NCBI RefSeq assembly: GCF_001189915.1
Contig: NZ_LFLS01000011.1
Span: 62,001-126,000, forward strand
Direction of reading: 5' to 3'
Origin: Herbaspirillum autotrophicum
GTDB taxonomy: Bacteria > Pseudomonadota > Gammaproteobacteria > Burkholderiales > Burkholderiaceae_D
DNA length: 64,000 nt
The notes below the pieces were generated by a model. That model ran no database searches and was not told the DNA's origin. It was given only the letters and a program-made list of their open reading frames with translations. The first letter of the stretch is position 1. Every line of letters starts with the position of its first letter. The translations under genes were made by a program, and so were the position numbers. Of this stretch, positions 9,269-17,295 are shown in pieces.

Positions 9269-10531
9269 ATGACGCAAAGAAAACCATCGCTGACAATAGC
9301 GAAAACACCGGCCCAATGGCGCAATGCCGTCAAATGGCTGGGACTGACGGCCGCGCTCACATGCATGTTCGGTAACGCTTATGCGGCGCCCGAAGCCTTC
9401 TCGGGCGACGTGGTCAAGATCGGGATCCTGAATGACCAGTCCGGCTTGTATGCCGATCTGGCCGGACAAGGTTCGGTCGAAGCGGCGCGCATGGCCATCG
9501 AGGAAATGGGCGGCAGCGTGGCCGGCAAGAAAATCGAACTGGTGTTCGGCAACCATCAAAACAAAGCTGACGTCGGCGCGTTGATTGCACGCGGCTGGTT
9601 CGACAAGGATGGCGTCGACATGATTGCCGACTTCTCGAATTCATCGGTCGGCTTTGCGGTGCAGGGACTGGCTGCCGAGCGCGGCAAGATTGCGATGATC
9701 GCGGCCGCCTCCTCCGACTTCACCGGAAAATCATGTACCGCCACCTCAGCGCAATGGGTCTACAACAGCTATACGAATGGTTATGGCCTGGCCAAGGTAT
9801 TGACTGAACAAGGCTATAAATCCTGGTTCTTGCTGACCGTCGATTATGCTTTCGGGCATGCCTTTGCCAGCGACATGAAAGACGCCATCAAGGCCGCCGG
9901 CGGCACGGTCGCCGGCGAGGCCCGGCATCCGCTGAATGCCTCCGACATGAGCTCTTTCCTGTTGCAGGCGCAGGCATCCAAGGCCAGCATCATCGGCCTG
10001 GCCAGTGCCGGCGCCGACATGACCACCGCCATCAAACAGGCCGGCGAATTTGGCGTTACTGCCAAACAGGCACTGGCAGCGCCGGCAGTATTCATCACCG
10101 ACATCCACGGCATGGGGCTCAAGGCGGCACAAGGATTGCGCTTCATTACGGCGTTCTACTGGGATCGCAATGAGCAAACCCGGGCCTGGTCACAAAAATT
10201 CTTCCAGCGCCGCAAGGCCATGCCGACCATGACGCAGGCCGGTGTTTACTCCTCCGTGCTGCACTACTTGAAAGCAGTCAAGGCCGCCAATACCGACAAC
10301 GCCGCAGCGGTGATGAAGAAAATGCGCGAGTTGCCGGTCAATGACATGTTTGCGCAAAACGGTCATTTGCGGGAAGACGGTCAAATGGTGCATGACATGT
10401 TTTTGGTCGAGGTCAAGAAACCCTCCGAATCCAAAGGCGCCTGGGATTACTACAAGGTGATCGCCACCATCCCCGGCGACAAGATTTTCAAGCCGCTGGC
10501 GCAAAGCGATTGTCCATTGATCAAACGCTAA
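9269..10531 (+). CDS. Periplasmic substrate-binding protein, branched-chain amino acid (Peripla_BP_6) family
   Basis: A 420-residue exported binding protein. The N-terminus carries a basic stretch, a hydrophobic core (LGLTAALTCMFGNAYA) and a cleavage site near AYAAPE; the mature part starts with the family's VVKIGILNDQSGLYADLAGQGSVEAARMA segment. Such proteins normally feed LivHMGF-type ABC importers for branched-chain amino acids, amides or aromatic acids. AGGAG precedes the ATG. No permease or ATPase gene is adjacent, so it is an orphan that must share a transporter encoded elsewhere or act as a sensor. It is followed at 30 bases by a cupin gene and then by an XRE-cupin regulator, suggesting one metabolic unit. 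Ligand unknown. Confidence 0.9.
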   Translation: MTQRKPSLTIAKTPAQWRNAVKWLGLTAALTCMFGNAYAAPEAFSGDVVKIGILNDQSGLYADLAGQGSVEAARMAIEEMGGSVAGKKIELVFGNHQNKADVGALIARGWFDKDGVDMIADFSNSSVGFAVQGLAAERGKIAMIAAASSDFTGKSCTATSAQWVYNSYTNGYGLAKVLTEQGYKSWFLLTVDYAFGHAFASDMKDAIKAAGGTVAGEARHPLNASDMSSFLLQAQASKASIIGLASAGADMTTAIKQAGEFGVTAKQALAAPAVFITDIHGMGLKAAQGLRFITAFYWDRNEQTRAWSQKFFQRRKAMPTMTQAGVYSSVLHYLKAVKAANTDNAAAVMKKMRELPVNDMFAQNGHLREDGQMVHDMFLVEVKKPSESKGAWDYYKVIATIPGDKIFKPLAQSDCPLIKR

Positions 10532-10561
10532 TCAAGAAATGATTTTCCGAAGGAGACTGAA

Positions 10562-11005
10562 ATGACTGCAGCAGCAAAGAATCCGAACCAACAAGACCCG
10601 CCGCCACTGGTACGCCACGCCGATGACATGGAGTGGGAAACCATCCGCTGGCCGGGCGAAACCGGCAAGATGCTGTTTCACCCGACGGCGGAAAATCCGA
10701 CCGCACCGAATGCCGGCCTGTTGCGTCTGGAACCGGGGGCGCATCATCCGTGGCACCGGCATGACTTCGCCCAGGTCTGGTACATCCTGGAAGGCGAATT
10801 CAATATCGGCGGCAAGATCTGCACACCGGGCACCATGTTGTTTCACGGCGATCCGCATTGCGAGGAAGAATTGCATACGGCGACCGGCGGCATGATGCTC
10901 ATTGTGCAGTATCCGGGTCCTACCACGCAGGGGCGCCCGATCTACGACAAGCGTTTCAACATGGACCAGCGTGTCGCCCTTGATCTGGAGCGTACCGACA
11001 TCTGA
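10562..11005 (+). CDS. Cupin-domain protein
   Basis: A 147-residue single-domain cupin. Motif 1 (GAHHPWHRHDFAQVWYILEGEF) supplies the metal-ligand histidines and glutamine/glutamate positions, and motif 2 (PGTMLFHGDPHCEEELHT) adds a further histidine, so a metal-binding beta-barrel is expected. AAGGAGACTGAA precedes the ATG, 30 bases after the binding-protein gene, so both are probably co-transcribed. Possible roles are a small dioxygenase, isomerase or ligand-binding protein acting on the imported compound; the sequence does not decide. The long proline-rich N-terminus before the cupin is unremarkable. Confidence 0.8.
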   Translation: MTAAAKNPNQQDPPPLVRHADDMEWETIRWPGETGKMLFHPTAENPTAPNAGLLRLEPGAHHPWHRHDFAQVWYILEGEFNIGGKICTPGTMLFHGDPHCEEELHTATGGMMLIVQYPGPTTQGRPIYDKRFNMDQRVALDLERTDI

Positions 11006-11137
11006 TTGTCGTACCCGCAATGCCGACAGCCGCCGCAGATACATGTGCGCCGGCTGCCATGTTTTGTTTGACGCATTTCAAGACAGGTACAATAGGCTCG
11101 CACCGGCGCAGGCCTTTATCCCTCATAAAAACAAAGC

Positions 11138-11749
11138 ATGGACAACCCAGAATTGATCGCGATTCAAATTGGCAGTCGCATCCGCGAATCCCGCCGCGCA
11201 CGCCATATCACGCTGCAGGTATTGAGTGCGGAAACCAGTCTGTCCACCGGCTTTCTGTCCAAGCTCGAACGCGGCGAAGCCAGTGCCTCCATCGCCAATC
11301 TGATTTCCATCTCGAAGTATCTCGGCCTGTCGCTGCAAGATCTGTTTCAGGCCGGCACCGGCGAGATACCGGCGGTTCCCGATTATGTGTTGTCGAAAGC
11401 CAAAGAGCGCAATGACAGCCCACCATTGCCGGCAGTCGGTTATACCTTTCACCGCTCCTGCGGCGACCTGCCCGATCAGCAACTGGCAGCATTCGAGCTG
11501 GAGTTTCCGGCCAATCAGGAAAACCAGCCGGTACTGGTGGCGCATGAAGGCGAAGAAGTCTTGTACATGCTGGAAGGCAAGCTGGAATTCCAGATCGGCG
11601 ATGCCACGCTGGTTCTGGAACGCGGCGACTGTGTCCATTTCGATTGCGAAAAACCGCACATGGGTCGCAATATCGGCAACAAAACGGCACGGCTGTTGAT
11701 GGTGGTTTCCAGCGCCTCGCCAATCAAGCGCCGCTTCGGAAAAAGCTGA
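11138..11749 (+). CDS. XRE-family transcriptional regulator with C-terminal cupin sensor domain
   Basis: A 203-residue regulator: an N-terminal lambda-repressor-like helix-turn-helix (about residues 10-65: IRESRRARHITLQVLSAETSLSTGFLSKLERGEASASIANL) and a C-terminal cupin_2 domain (about 130-195: VLVAHEGEEVLYMLEGKLEFQIGD...LERGDCVHFDCEKPHMGRN). This HTH-cupin architecture (PuuR/SutR type) controls amine, amino-acid or sulfur metabolism genes, the cupin binding the effector. It is co-oriented with the binding-protein and cupin genes, so it plausibly regulates them. A weak promoter (TTGTTT at 11064, TACAAT at 11088, 18-bp spacer) may give it its own transcript. Confidence 0.88.
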   Translation: MDNPELIAIQIGSRIRESRRARHITLQVLSAETSLSTGFLSKLERGEASASIANLISISKYLGLSLQDLFQAGTGEIPAVPDYVLSKAKERNDSPPLPAVGYTFHRSCGDLPDQQLAAFELEFPANQENQPVLVAHEGEEVLYMLEGKLEFQIGDATLVLERGDCVHFDCEKPHMGRNIGNKTARLLMVVSSASPIKRRFGKS

Positions 11750-11793
11750 GCAATCCCGGCATCACGCCTTCTTGCGCAACACCGTCCGGCAAC

Positions 11794-12915
11794 TCATGCT
11801 TGCGCTCCGGGTTCCGGCTCCCGGTGTGCCTGCCGCATCACCACCTCATGCACAAATGCCAGCTTCAGCAATACCGGCGTGGTTAACGTAAACGGATACG
11901 AATCCGGCATGCCGATACTGCGGTTGAGGCTGTTCAGTACATAGGTCAGGGCAAACCATTCCTTGCTGAGTTCATCGAAAGACAGCGCATCGACCGGCGA
12001 GCTGTCAATCGTCATCGCTTGTTCGTTGCGATTTTTCGGGCGTAGTTGCACACCGCAGGAATAAGCGGTCTCCAGCGTATCGAACATGTGCAGGTAATGC
12101 GCCCAGGTTTCCGCCCAGTCTTCCCATGGATGGCTGCTGGCGTAGACGCTGACGAATTGTTGATTCCAGTCCGGCGGCGGACCATTGTCATAGTGCCGCT
12201 GCAAGCTGTCGCCATAGTTCGCGGTCTCGTCGCCGAACAGACGGCGGAATGCATCGATGTCGGGAGTGCCCGCAATCAAACGATCAAAATAGTAATGCCC
12301 GCTTTCGTGACGAAAATGTCCGAGCAGGGTGCGATACGGTTCCGCCATCTGGGCCCGCATCTGTTCCCGGTACGCCGGGTCTGCCTCCGCAACATTGATA
12401 GTGATCACGCCTGCGGCATGGCCGGTCAATACCGACGGACCATGCGGCACATCTTCCAGGAATTCGAACGTGAGACCGGCGCGCGGATCTTCCGGTTTCG
12501 ACATTGGCTGCAACTGCAGCGTCCAGAGGGTATGCAACAACCGGCGCTTGGCTACTTCGAGGCGTTTCCAGAGAATGCGGTTCTGTTCTGTCGCCAGCGA
12601 AGGAATCACGCTCGTCAGACGACACGATGCACACAGCGCGTTGTCGTCCGCATCGTCGATCATCCAGTTGCACACCTCTTCCTGCACATAGTTGCGGCAT
12701 TGCCGGAAGAGCCGGTTCTGGTTCACCGGATTGATACTGCGCCAACGTTGCGCGCCGGAGCCGTCACCGGCAATGCTGGTCACATCGGCCGCAGGCGCAA
12801 AGCTGCTGATGATCTGAAATTCAGGCTGACAACCCAGCAACCAGCCGCAGTGTTCGCACAGTGTGTTTTCAAAGAAAACCTGGCTGGCACAGTTGTCGCA
12901 ATGAAACGTCTTCAT
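11794..12915 (-). CDS. Zinc-ribbon protein with HExxH putative metallopeptidase domain
   Basis: A 373-residue protein starting with a zinc ribbon (Cys6, Cys9, Cys20, Cys23 in MKTFHCDNC...LCEHCGW) and a second cysteine-containing stretch around residues 60-105, followed by a domain with an HESGH (HExxH) zinc-peptidase signature at residues 203-207 (HFRHESGHYYFDRL) and a WAETWAHYLHMFDTLETA segment. This matches a widespread uncharacterised bacterial family annotated as putative zinc-binding metallopeptidase (COG4307 type). I chose the ATG at 12913-12915, preceded by AGGGAG and starting right at the zinc ribbon; an in-frame extension to 13173 has no family signal. Cytoplasmic; substrate unknown. 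It is alone between convergent and divergent neighbours. Confidence 0.75.
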   Translation of the reverse strand: MKTFHCDNCASQVFFENTLCEHCGWLLGCQPEFQIISSFAPAADVTSIAGDGSGAQRWRSINPVNQNRLFRQCRNYVQEEVCNWMIDDADDNALCASCRLTSVIPSLATEQNRILWKRLEVAKRRLLHTLWTLQLQPMSKPEDPRAGLTFEFLEDVPHGPSVLTGHAAGVITINVAEADPAYREQMRAQMAEPYRTLLGHFRHESGHYYFDRLIAGTPDIDAFRRLFGDETANYGDSLQRHYDNGPPPDWNQQFVSVYASSHPWEDWAETWAHYLHMFDTLETAYSCGVQLRPKNRNEQAMTIDSSPVDALSFDELSKEWFALTYVLNSLNRSIGMPDSYPFTLTTPVLLKLAFVHEVVMRQAHREPEPGAQA

Positions 12916-13324
12916 GCCGCTCCCTGTTCTGATATCGCGTTGTCGCATTGGCATGCATGCACGCGCTGCCCGCATCCGCGACGCGCTACGGAATGGCACG
13001 GCTACCTCACTACTGACCGCCGCCACGGCCGCCTTGTTCCGGCATCGGCTGCAAGATGAGCATAAATAATTGAGCACAGATAATGCCGCCAGCCAGCGCG
13101 CTGCCGGCCGCTTCGCAGGAAGCGCGCCGCGCCGTCGGACGAAATGCGGCGACCGGCGCTGCGTTTGCCGCAAGTCCTACAAAATGTCACGTCATCGTCC
13201 TATGGTCTGCGGCCAGTGCTGTCGGTACATTTCGTGTGTCTTGATGCAAGACGTAAATCATCAGGTTGCGGAGGGTGCGCGACTGAGCTGCCGTTCCATG
13301 GTGCATCAATAACAGGAGATCATT
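12916..13324. other. Intergenic region between divergent genes
   Basis: About 400 bases with only short frames lacking ribosome-binding sites or family features. It contains the leader of the membrane-protein gene at 13325, whose AGGAG is at 13314-13318, and the leader of the metallopeptidase gene. I see no clear operator. Confidence 0.3.
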
Positions 13325-14344
13325 ATGATAAGTCGTACTCTGCATGAACCTGACACAGAGGCGAGCGGATCCGCCGCCTCCGGCGTGTCCTGGGGCGCCA
13401 TCCTCGCCGGGGCATTTGCCGCAGCGGCGCTGTCGTTCATCCTCGTCATTCTGGGCTTTGGCCTGGGATTCTCGTCGGTGTCGCCATGGTCGGGCAGCGG
13501 TCTCAGCGCTCAGACTATCGGCTATTCGACCATCGTCTGGATCGCCTTCACCCAGATCGCGGCATCCGCCATTGGTGGTTATCTCGCCGGCCGGCTGCGC
13601 GTGAAATGGACCAGCGTGCATACTGACGAAGTGTATTTTCGCGATACCGCGCACGGCTTTCTGGCATGGGCAGTCGCCTCGCTGGCTACCGCCGCATTGC
13701 TTAGCAGCGCGGTCGGCGCGGTCTTGTCGGGCGGCGCCAAAGTGGCCGGTTCTGCCGGCGCGGCAGTAGTCGCAGCCGGTGGCGCAGCGATGACGGCCGA
13801 TGCCAATGACAGCCGTGGCGGTGATGGCATATCAGGCTATTTCATTGACTCGCTGTTCCGTCCTGCTACCGCAACCGCATCCGGCGCACCGGCAGCACCC
13901 GGCACTGACACCGCTGCCGCAGTTGCACCACTGGCAGACGGTCGCAGCACCCCGGTCACGCAGCCCCAACGGACAGAGGTCACCCGCATTTTCGCCAATG
14001 CATTGCACACCGGCGCATTGCCGGACAGCGACAAGAAATATGTCGCGCAATTGCTGGCGCAACGCACAGGCATGAGCCAGGCCGATGCGGAAAAGCGCGT
14101 CTCTGACACCTATGCCACGTACAAAAAGAACATCGACGACGCCACCCTGAAAGCCAAGGAAGCCGCCGACAGCGCGCGCAAGGCAGCCGCTTATGGTTCG
14201 CTGTGGATGTTTGTGGCCTTGTTGTGCGGTGCCTTTGTTGCCAGCTTTTCGGCGACCTGGGGCGGCCGCCGACGCGACCATGTTGTATTCACCGAAGTGG
14301 AACCGCGCATCACCGAGTCCACCGAACATGTCACCATTTCCTAG
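13325..14344 (+). CDS. Multi-pass inner-membrane protein of unknown function
   Basis: A 339-residue protein. Hydrophobic Gly/Ala-rich segments lie at about residues 22-48 (WGAILAGAFAAAALSFILVILGFGLGF), 63-90 (Ile/Ala/Gly-rich, ending IGGYLAGRL), 113-155 and near the C-terminus at about 290-310 (GSLWMFVALLCGAFVASFSATWGG). Between them is a soluble stretch (about 165-285) with a proline/alanine linker and a charged helix predicted to be coiled (YKKNIDDATLKAKEAADSARKAA). I do not recognise a named family. AGGAG precedes the ATG. Its stop lies nine bases before a 24-codon gene, so the two form a transcription unit closed by the terminator at 14453. Confidence 0.7.
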   Translation: MISRTLHEPDTEASGSAASGVSWGAILAGAFAAAALSFILVILGFGLGFSSVSPWSGSGLSAQTIGYSTIVWIAFTQIAASAIGGYLAGRLRVKWTSVHTDEVYFRDTAHGFLAWAVASLATAALLSSAVGAVLSGGAKVAGSAGAAVVAAGGAAMTADANDSRGGDGISGYFIDSLFRPATATASGAPAAPGTDTAAAVAPLADGRSTPVTQPQRTEVTRIFANALHTGALPDSDKKYVAQLLAQRTGMSQADAEKRVSDTYATYKKNIDDATLKAKEAADSARKAAAYGSLWMFVALLCGAFVASFSATWGGRRRDHVVFTEVEPRITESTEHVTIS

Positions 14345-14353
14345 GAGATCACC

Positions 14354-14428
14354 ATGCCAGCAATTCTGCTTTGGTTACTCGGCGTACCTATTCCACTCAT
14401 CATTCTGATCATTTTGTTCATGCACTAA
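14354..14428 (+). CDS. 24-residue hydrophobic microprotein
   Basis: ATG at 14354 to TAA at 14426-14428 encodes 24 residues that are almost entirely one membrane span (MPAILLWLLGVPIPLIILI, ending in FMH). TAGGAGATCACC precedes the ATG, giving a good Shine-Dalgarno at the right distance, and the gene lies between the membrane-protein stop and an intrinsic terminator. Short proteins of the form M-x-x-ILLWLLGVPIP are common in bacterial genomes, which supports it being real. It may be a partner of the upstream membrane protein; function unknown. Confidence 0.65.
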   Translation: MPAILLWLLGVPIPLIILIILFMH

Positions 14429-14452
14429 GAACAACGCGATCTTGAAATGACA

Positions 14453-14482
14453 GCCGCGCTTGCCAGCGCGGCTTTTTGTTTT
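14453..14482 (+). terminator. Intrinsic terminator after the membrane-protein unit
   Basis: GCCGCGCT, loop TGCC, AGCGCGGC followed by TTTTTGTTTT: an 8-bp GC-rich stem with a T tract, immediately downstream of the microprotein gene. Confidence 0.85.
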
Positions 14483-14565
14483 CGCGCGCGGCGGCTTGCC
14501 GGGGATTTGCAGTATCAGACAAATATCCGCGAGGATCGCGCTAAAGCCAATTGTGTGAATGCGTT

Positions 14566-14581
14566 ACAGTGTATTCACTGT
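14566..14581. promoter_or_regulatory. Perfect 16-bp palindrome upstream of the alcohol dehydrogenase gene
   Basis: ACAGTG-TATT-CACTGT sits 25 bases before the ATG at 14607. A second inverted pair, GTGAAT (14555-14560) and ATTCAC (14573-14578), overlaps it. Its position suggests a repressor or activator operator in the leader or core promoter; the cognate regulator is unknown (the AraC gene at 15739 is a neighbour). Confidence 0.4.
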
Positions 14582-14606
14582 CTCAACCCTCACTGGACTA
14601 TCAACC

Positions 14607-15656
14607 ATGACACTCGCACGCGGATATGCGGCATCAGCCGTCAAAGCAAAACTGGCTCCCTTTTCATTCGAACGTCGCGCAGTGAATGCCGACGACGTGG
14701 CCATCGACATCAAATTCTGTGGCGTCTGCCACTCGGATATCCACCAGGCGCGTGATGAATGGGGCGGCGCGATGTTTCCGATGGTGCCGGGCCATGAAAT
14801 CGCCGGCATCGTGACCGCGGTCGGCGCCGATGTCACGAAATTCAAGGTCGGCGACCGTGTCGGTGTCGGCTGCTTCGTTGATTCCTGCACCACCTGCGGT
14901 ACCCGCCACGCTGATCTGGAACAATACATGCCGGGCCTGGTGCAAACCTATAACAGCGTTGAAGCCGATGGCGTCACGCCAACCTACGGTGGTTATTCCG
15001 ATCACATCGTGGTCAAGCAAGGTTACGTGCTTTCCATTCCGGACAACTTGCCGCTGGATAAGGCCGCGCCGTTGTTGTGCGCCGGCATTACGCTGTATTC
15101 GCCGCTCAACCACTGGAAGGCCGGCCCGGGCAAGAAGGTCGCGATTATCGGCCTCGGTGGTCTGGGTCACATGGGCGTGAAGATCGCGCATGCCATGGGT
15201 GCCGAAGTGACCGTGCTGAGCCAGTCGCTGTCGAAGCAGGAAGACGGCCTGCGCTTTGGCGCTGCCAGTTACTATGCCACCAGCGATCAGGAAACATTCA
15301 CCAAACTCGCTGGCCAGTTCGATCTGATCATCAACACCGTCGGCGCCGCCATTGATTGGAACGATTACCTTCAATTGCTTAAGGTTGACGGCACCATGAC
15401 GCTGGTCGGCGTACCCGACGCCGCAACCCCGCCGGTCAATGCCTTCCACCTGATCGGCGCGCGCCGCACACTGGCCGGCTCGATGATCGGTTCGATCAAG
15501 GAAACCCAGGAAATGCTGGATTTCTGCGGCAAGCACAATATCACCGCGGACATCGAAATCATCGATATCCAGGCCATCAATGAAGCGTTTGACCGGGTCG
15601 TCAAGAGTGATGTCCGTTACCGCTTTGTCATCGACATGAAGTCACTGGCGGCGTAA
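14607..15656 (+). CDS. NAD(P)-dependent zinc alcohol dehydrogenase (YahK/cinnamyl-alcohol dehydrogenase type)
   Basis: A 349-residue medium-chain dehydrogenase/reductase oxidising alcohols or reducing aldehydes. The catalytic-zinc ligands are in place (Cys41 in CGVCHSD, His63-Glu64 in VPGHE, and a cysteine in [14 protein letters not shown]), and the Rossmann motif [11 protein letters not shown] binds the cofactor. I chose the ATG at 14607 because the family starts at about this point; an upstream in-frame ATG at 14559 would add 16 residues without family character. Oddity: in the structural-zinc lobe only Cys94 and Cys97 remain, with Arg100 and Met108 where YahK relatives have the third and fourth cysteines. 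The gene is followed by a bidirectional terminator and a convergent AraC-type regulator. Confidence 0.9.
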   Translation: MTLARGYAASAVKAKLAPFSFERRAVNADDVAIDIKFCGVCHSDIHQARDEWGGAMFPMVPGHEIAGIVTAVGADVTKFKVGDRVGVGCFVDSCTTCGTRHADLEQYMPGLVQTYNSVEADGVTPTYGGYSDHIVVKQGYVLSIPDNLPLDKAAPLLCAGITLYSPLNHWKAGPGKKVAIIGLGGLGHMGVKIAHAMGAEVTVLSQSLSKQEDGLRFGAASYYATSDQETFTKLAGQFDLIINTVGAAIDWNDYLQLLKVDGTMTLVGVPDAATPPVNAFHLIGARRTLAGSMIGSIKETQEMLDFCGKHNITADIEIIDIQAINEAFDRVVKSDVRYRFVIDMKSLAA

Positions 15657-15687
15657 CACCTCGCCATAACGCAGCATCCTCACTAAG

Positions 15688-15715
15688 AAAAAGCACCCGC
15701 GGGTGCTTTTTTCTT
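15688..15715. terminator. Bidirectional intrinsic terminator between convergent genes
   Basis: Palindromic AAGCACCCGCGGGTGCTT flanked by AAAAA on the left and TTTTTTCTTTT on the right. It can terminate both the dehydrogenase transcript and the convergent AraC-regulator transcript. Confidence 0.88.
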
Positions 15716-15738
15716 TTATCTGCGCGGCTAACGCCAGC

Positions 15739-16680
15739 TCAGGGAACTGCCGCCACCGCTGCCGTCGCAGCGGCAACATCTCCCAGCAACTGCGCCCGCG
15801 CCTGCGCGACGTCACGCATCGGCGCCTGACCGAAATGGCGCGTGTATTCGCGGCTGAACTGGGACTGGCTTTCATACCCGACCCGAAATCCGGCAGCGCC
15901 GGCATCGATCATATCGATCAGCATCAACTGACGCGCGTTCTGCAGGCGCAGTACTTTCTGGTACTGCATCGGCGTCATCGCGGTAATGGTTTTGAAGTGA
16001 TGGTGCAGCGACGACGGACTCATGTTGACGTACGCCGCCAATTCATCAATCCGCAATTGGGTGGAAAAATTTTCCTTGATCCAGCTGATCGCACGTCCGA
16101 TCCGGTGGGTCTGACTTTCCGACGCCGCAACGTGACGCAGCCGCACGCTGTCGGCTCCGGTCAATAAATGATAGGCAATTTCCTTGCGAATGAGCGGCGC
16201 CAGAATCGGAATTGCAGACGGCGTCTCCAGCAAGCGCAACAAACGCACGCAACTGTCCATCAACGAGGGCGGCAAATGGTTCACCGACAAGCTGCGCTGG
16301 GACTTCTCGGAAGCCACGGCAGCGTTGTCAATCTGGTTCATGGTTTCGGTCAGTTGCAAGACATCGATATCGAGCAGCAGGCACAAATGCGGCCGTTCAA
16401 CACTGGCTTCCGTAACCCGCGCCATCACCGGCAGACCAATCGACGTCAGCAAATATTCACCTTCGCCATACTGGAAACATTCCGTGCCAAGAATCGCGAT
16501 TTTGCTGCCTTGCGCGACAAAGGCCAGACCCGGTTTGTATTCCAGCGCCACCGGCTCGGTCGGCACCGAACTGCGGTACAGCCGCAAACCGTCAATCGCC
16601 GTCTCCAGACTGCCGTCATGGGGCAGGAACTGCGCGATCAATGCGCTGATTTCCGAATGCAAAGAGTCGAACACGAGCAT
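15739..16680 (-). CDS. AraC-family transcriptional regulator
   Basis: A 313-residue regulator with an N-terminal AraC_N (cupin-like) sensing domain (about residues 20-185: GLRLYRSSVPTEPVALEYKPGLAFVAQGSKI) and a C-terminal pair of helix-turn-helix motifs (about 200-300: IDELAAYVNMSPSSLHHHFKTITAMTPMQYQKVLRLQNARQLM, then the second motif AAGFRVGYESQSQFSREYTRHFG). In this subfamily (AraC plus N-terminal AraC_N) the gene often lies beside the oxidoreductase it controls, here the convergent alcohol dehydrogenase. The start at 16680 is the only good one. Effector unknown. Confidence 0.9.
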   Translation of the reverse strand: MLVFDSLHSEISALIAQFLPHDGSLETAIDGLRLYRSSVPTEPVALEYKPGLAFVAQGSKIAILGTECFQYGEGEYLLTSIGLPVMARVTEASVERPHLCLLLDIDVLQLTETMNQIDNAAVASEKSQRSLSVNHLPPSLMDSCVRLLRLLETPSAIPILAPLIRKEIAYHLLTGADSVRLRHVAASESQTHRIGRAISWIKENFSTQLRIDELAAYVNMSPSSLHHHFKTITAMTPMQYQKVLRLQNARQLMLIDMIDAGAAGFRVGYESQSQFSREYTRHFGQAPMRDVAQARAQLLGDVAAATAAVAAVP

Positions 16681-16823
16681 GTTGAGGGGAGCCGTTGGTG
16701 GTGAGGAGTGCAGCCATTATAGCCAGATGCCGTATCTGGTCATGCGGTGGCGATATTTCAAGAGGAGGCGGCATGACAGCCCTGATCCGCCACATGCGAC
16801 ATCCTGCCGGAATTGCCGCCAGA

Positions 16824-16854
16824 CAAAAAAACCCGCTCGAATGAATCAGCGGGC
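16824..16854 (-). terminator. Intrinsic terminator ending the T6SS transcription unit
   Basis: On the minus strand CCCGCT (16848-16853 side), a 10-base loop and AGCGGG are followed by seven T (the A run at 16825-16831 on plus). It lies about 65 bases after the last gene of the minus-strand secretion locus. Confidence 0.8.
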
Positions 16855-16917
16855 TGTATATTCATCTGCGCAAGGCACTTGATGCAGCATGCGGAAAAAC
16901 ATACTGCATCAGATACA

Positions 16918-17199
16918 TTACTTCGGCTTGACGTCCTGGTTCTCCGTCGATGCTTCTTTCGGTGCCTCTTTCGACACGTCTTGCGATGCGGACGAACGTA
17001 CCGACTCGACTATTTTTCCGGTACGCGACTGCGCCGCTTGTATTGCCTCATTCGTCGCCGAACGCGCTCCCTGACTGATTTGATTTTGCGCTGAATTCAC
17101 CACCTGCCCCTTGACCGACTCAAGCAACTGGCTGAATTGCGCATTGGCATTCATTGAAAACAGCACCGCGAACAGCGCCCACAAAAATTTCCTTACCAT
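16918..17199 (-). CDS. Small exported protein of unknown function at the end of the T6SS locus
   Basis: A 93-residue protein with a clear Sec signal peptide (MVRKFLWALFAVLFSMNANA, cleavage after ANA). The mature 73 residues are Gln/Ser/Asn-rich, probably helical, and end in a charged Lys/Glu tail (EAPKEASTENQDVKPK). It contains no cysteine. I chose the ATG at 17197-17199, with GGGAG six bases upstream. No family recognised. As the last gene before the terminator of the secretion locus it could be an immunity or periplasmic accessory protein, which is inference from position only. Confidence 0.6.
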   Translation of the reverse strand: MVRKFLWALFAVLFSMNANAQFSQLLESVKGQVVNSAQNQISQGARSATNEAIQAAQSRTGKIVESVRSSASQDVSKEAPKEASTENQDVKPK

Positions 17200-17295
17200 C
17201 GTCAACTCCCATTAAATGAAAATGAAATAACTTGTCAATAGCGCCGGCATCGGCGCACGCCCCGGAGGACATGGCAACACCTGTATTCGCGCTGG

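Noticed and set aside
12046-13059. Long plus-strand frame opposite the metallopeptidase gene
   Set aside because: Antisense shadow; the minus strand carries the zinc ribbon and HExxH motifs.
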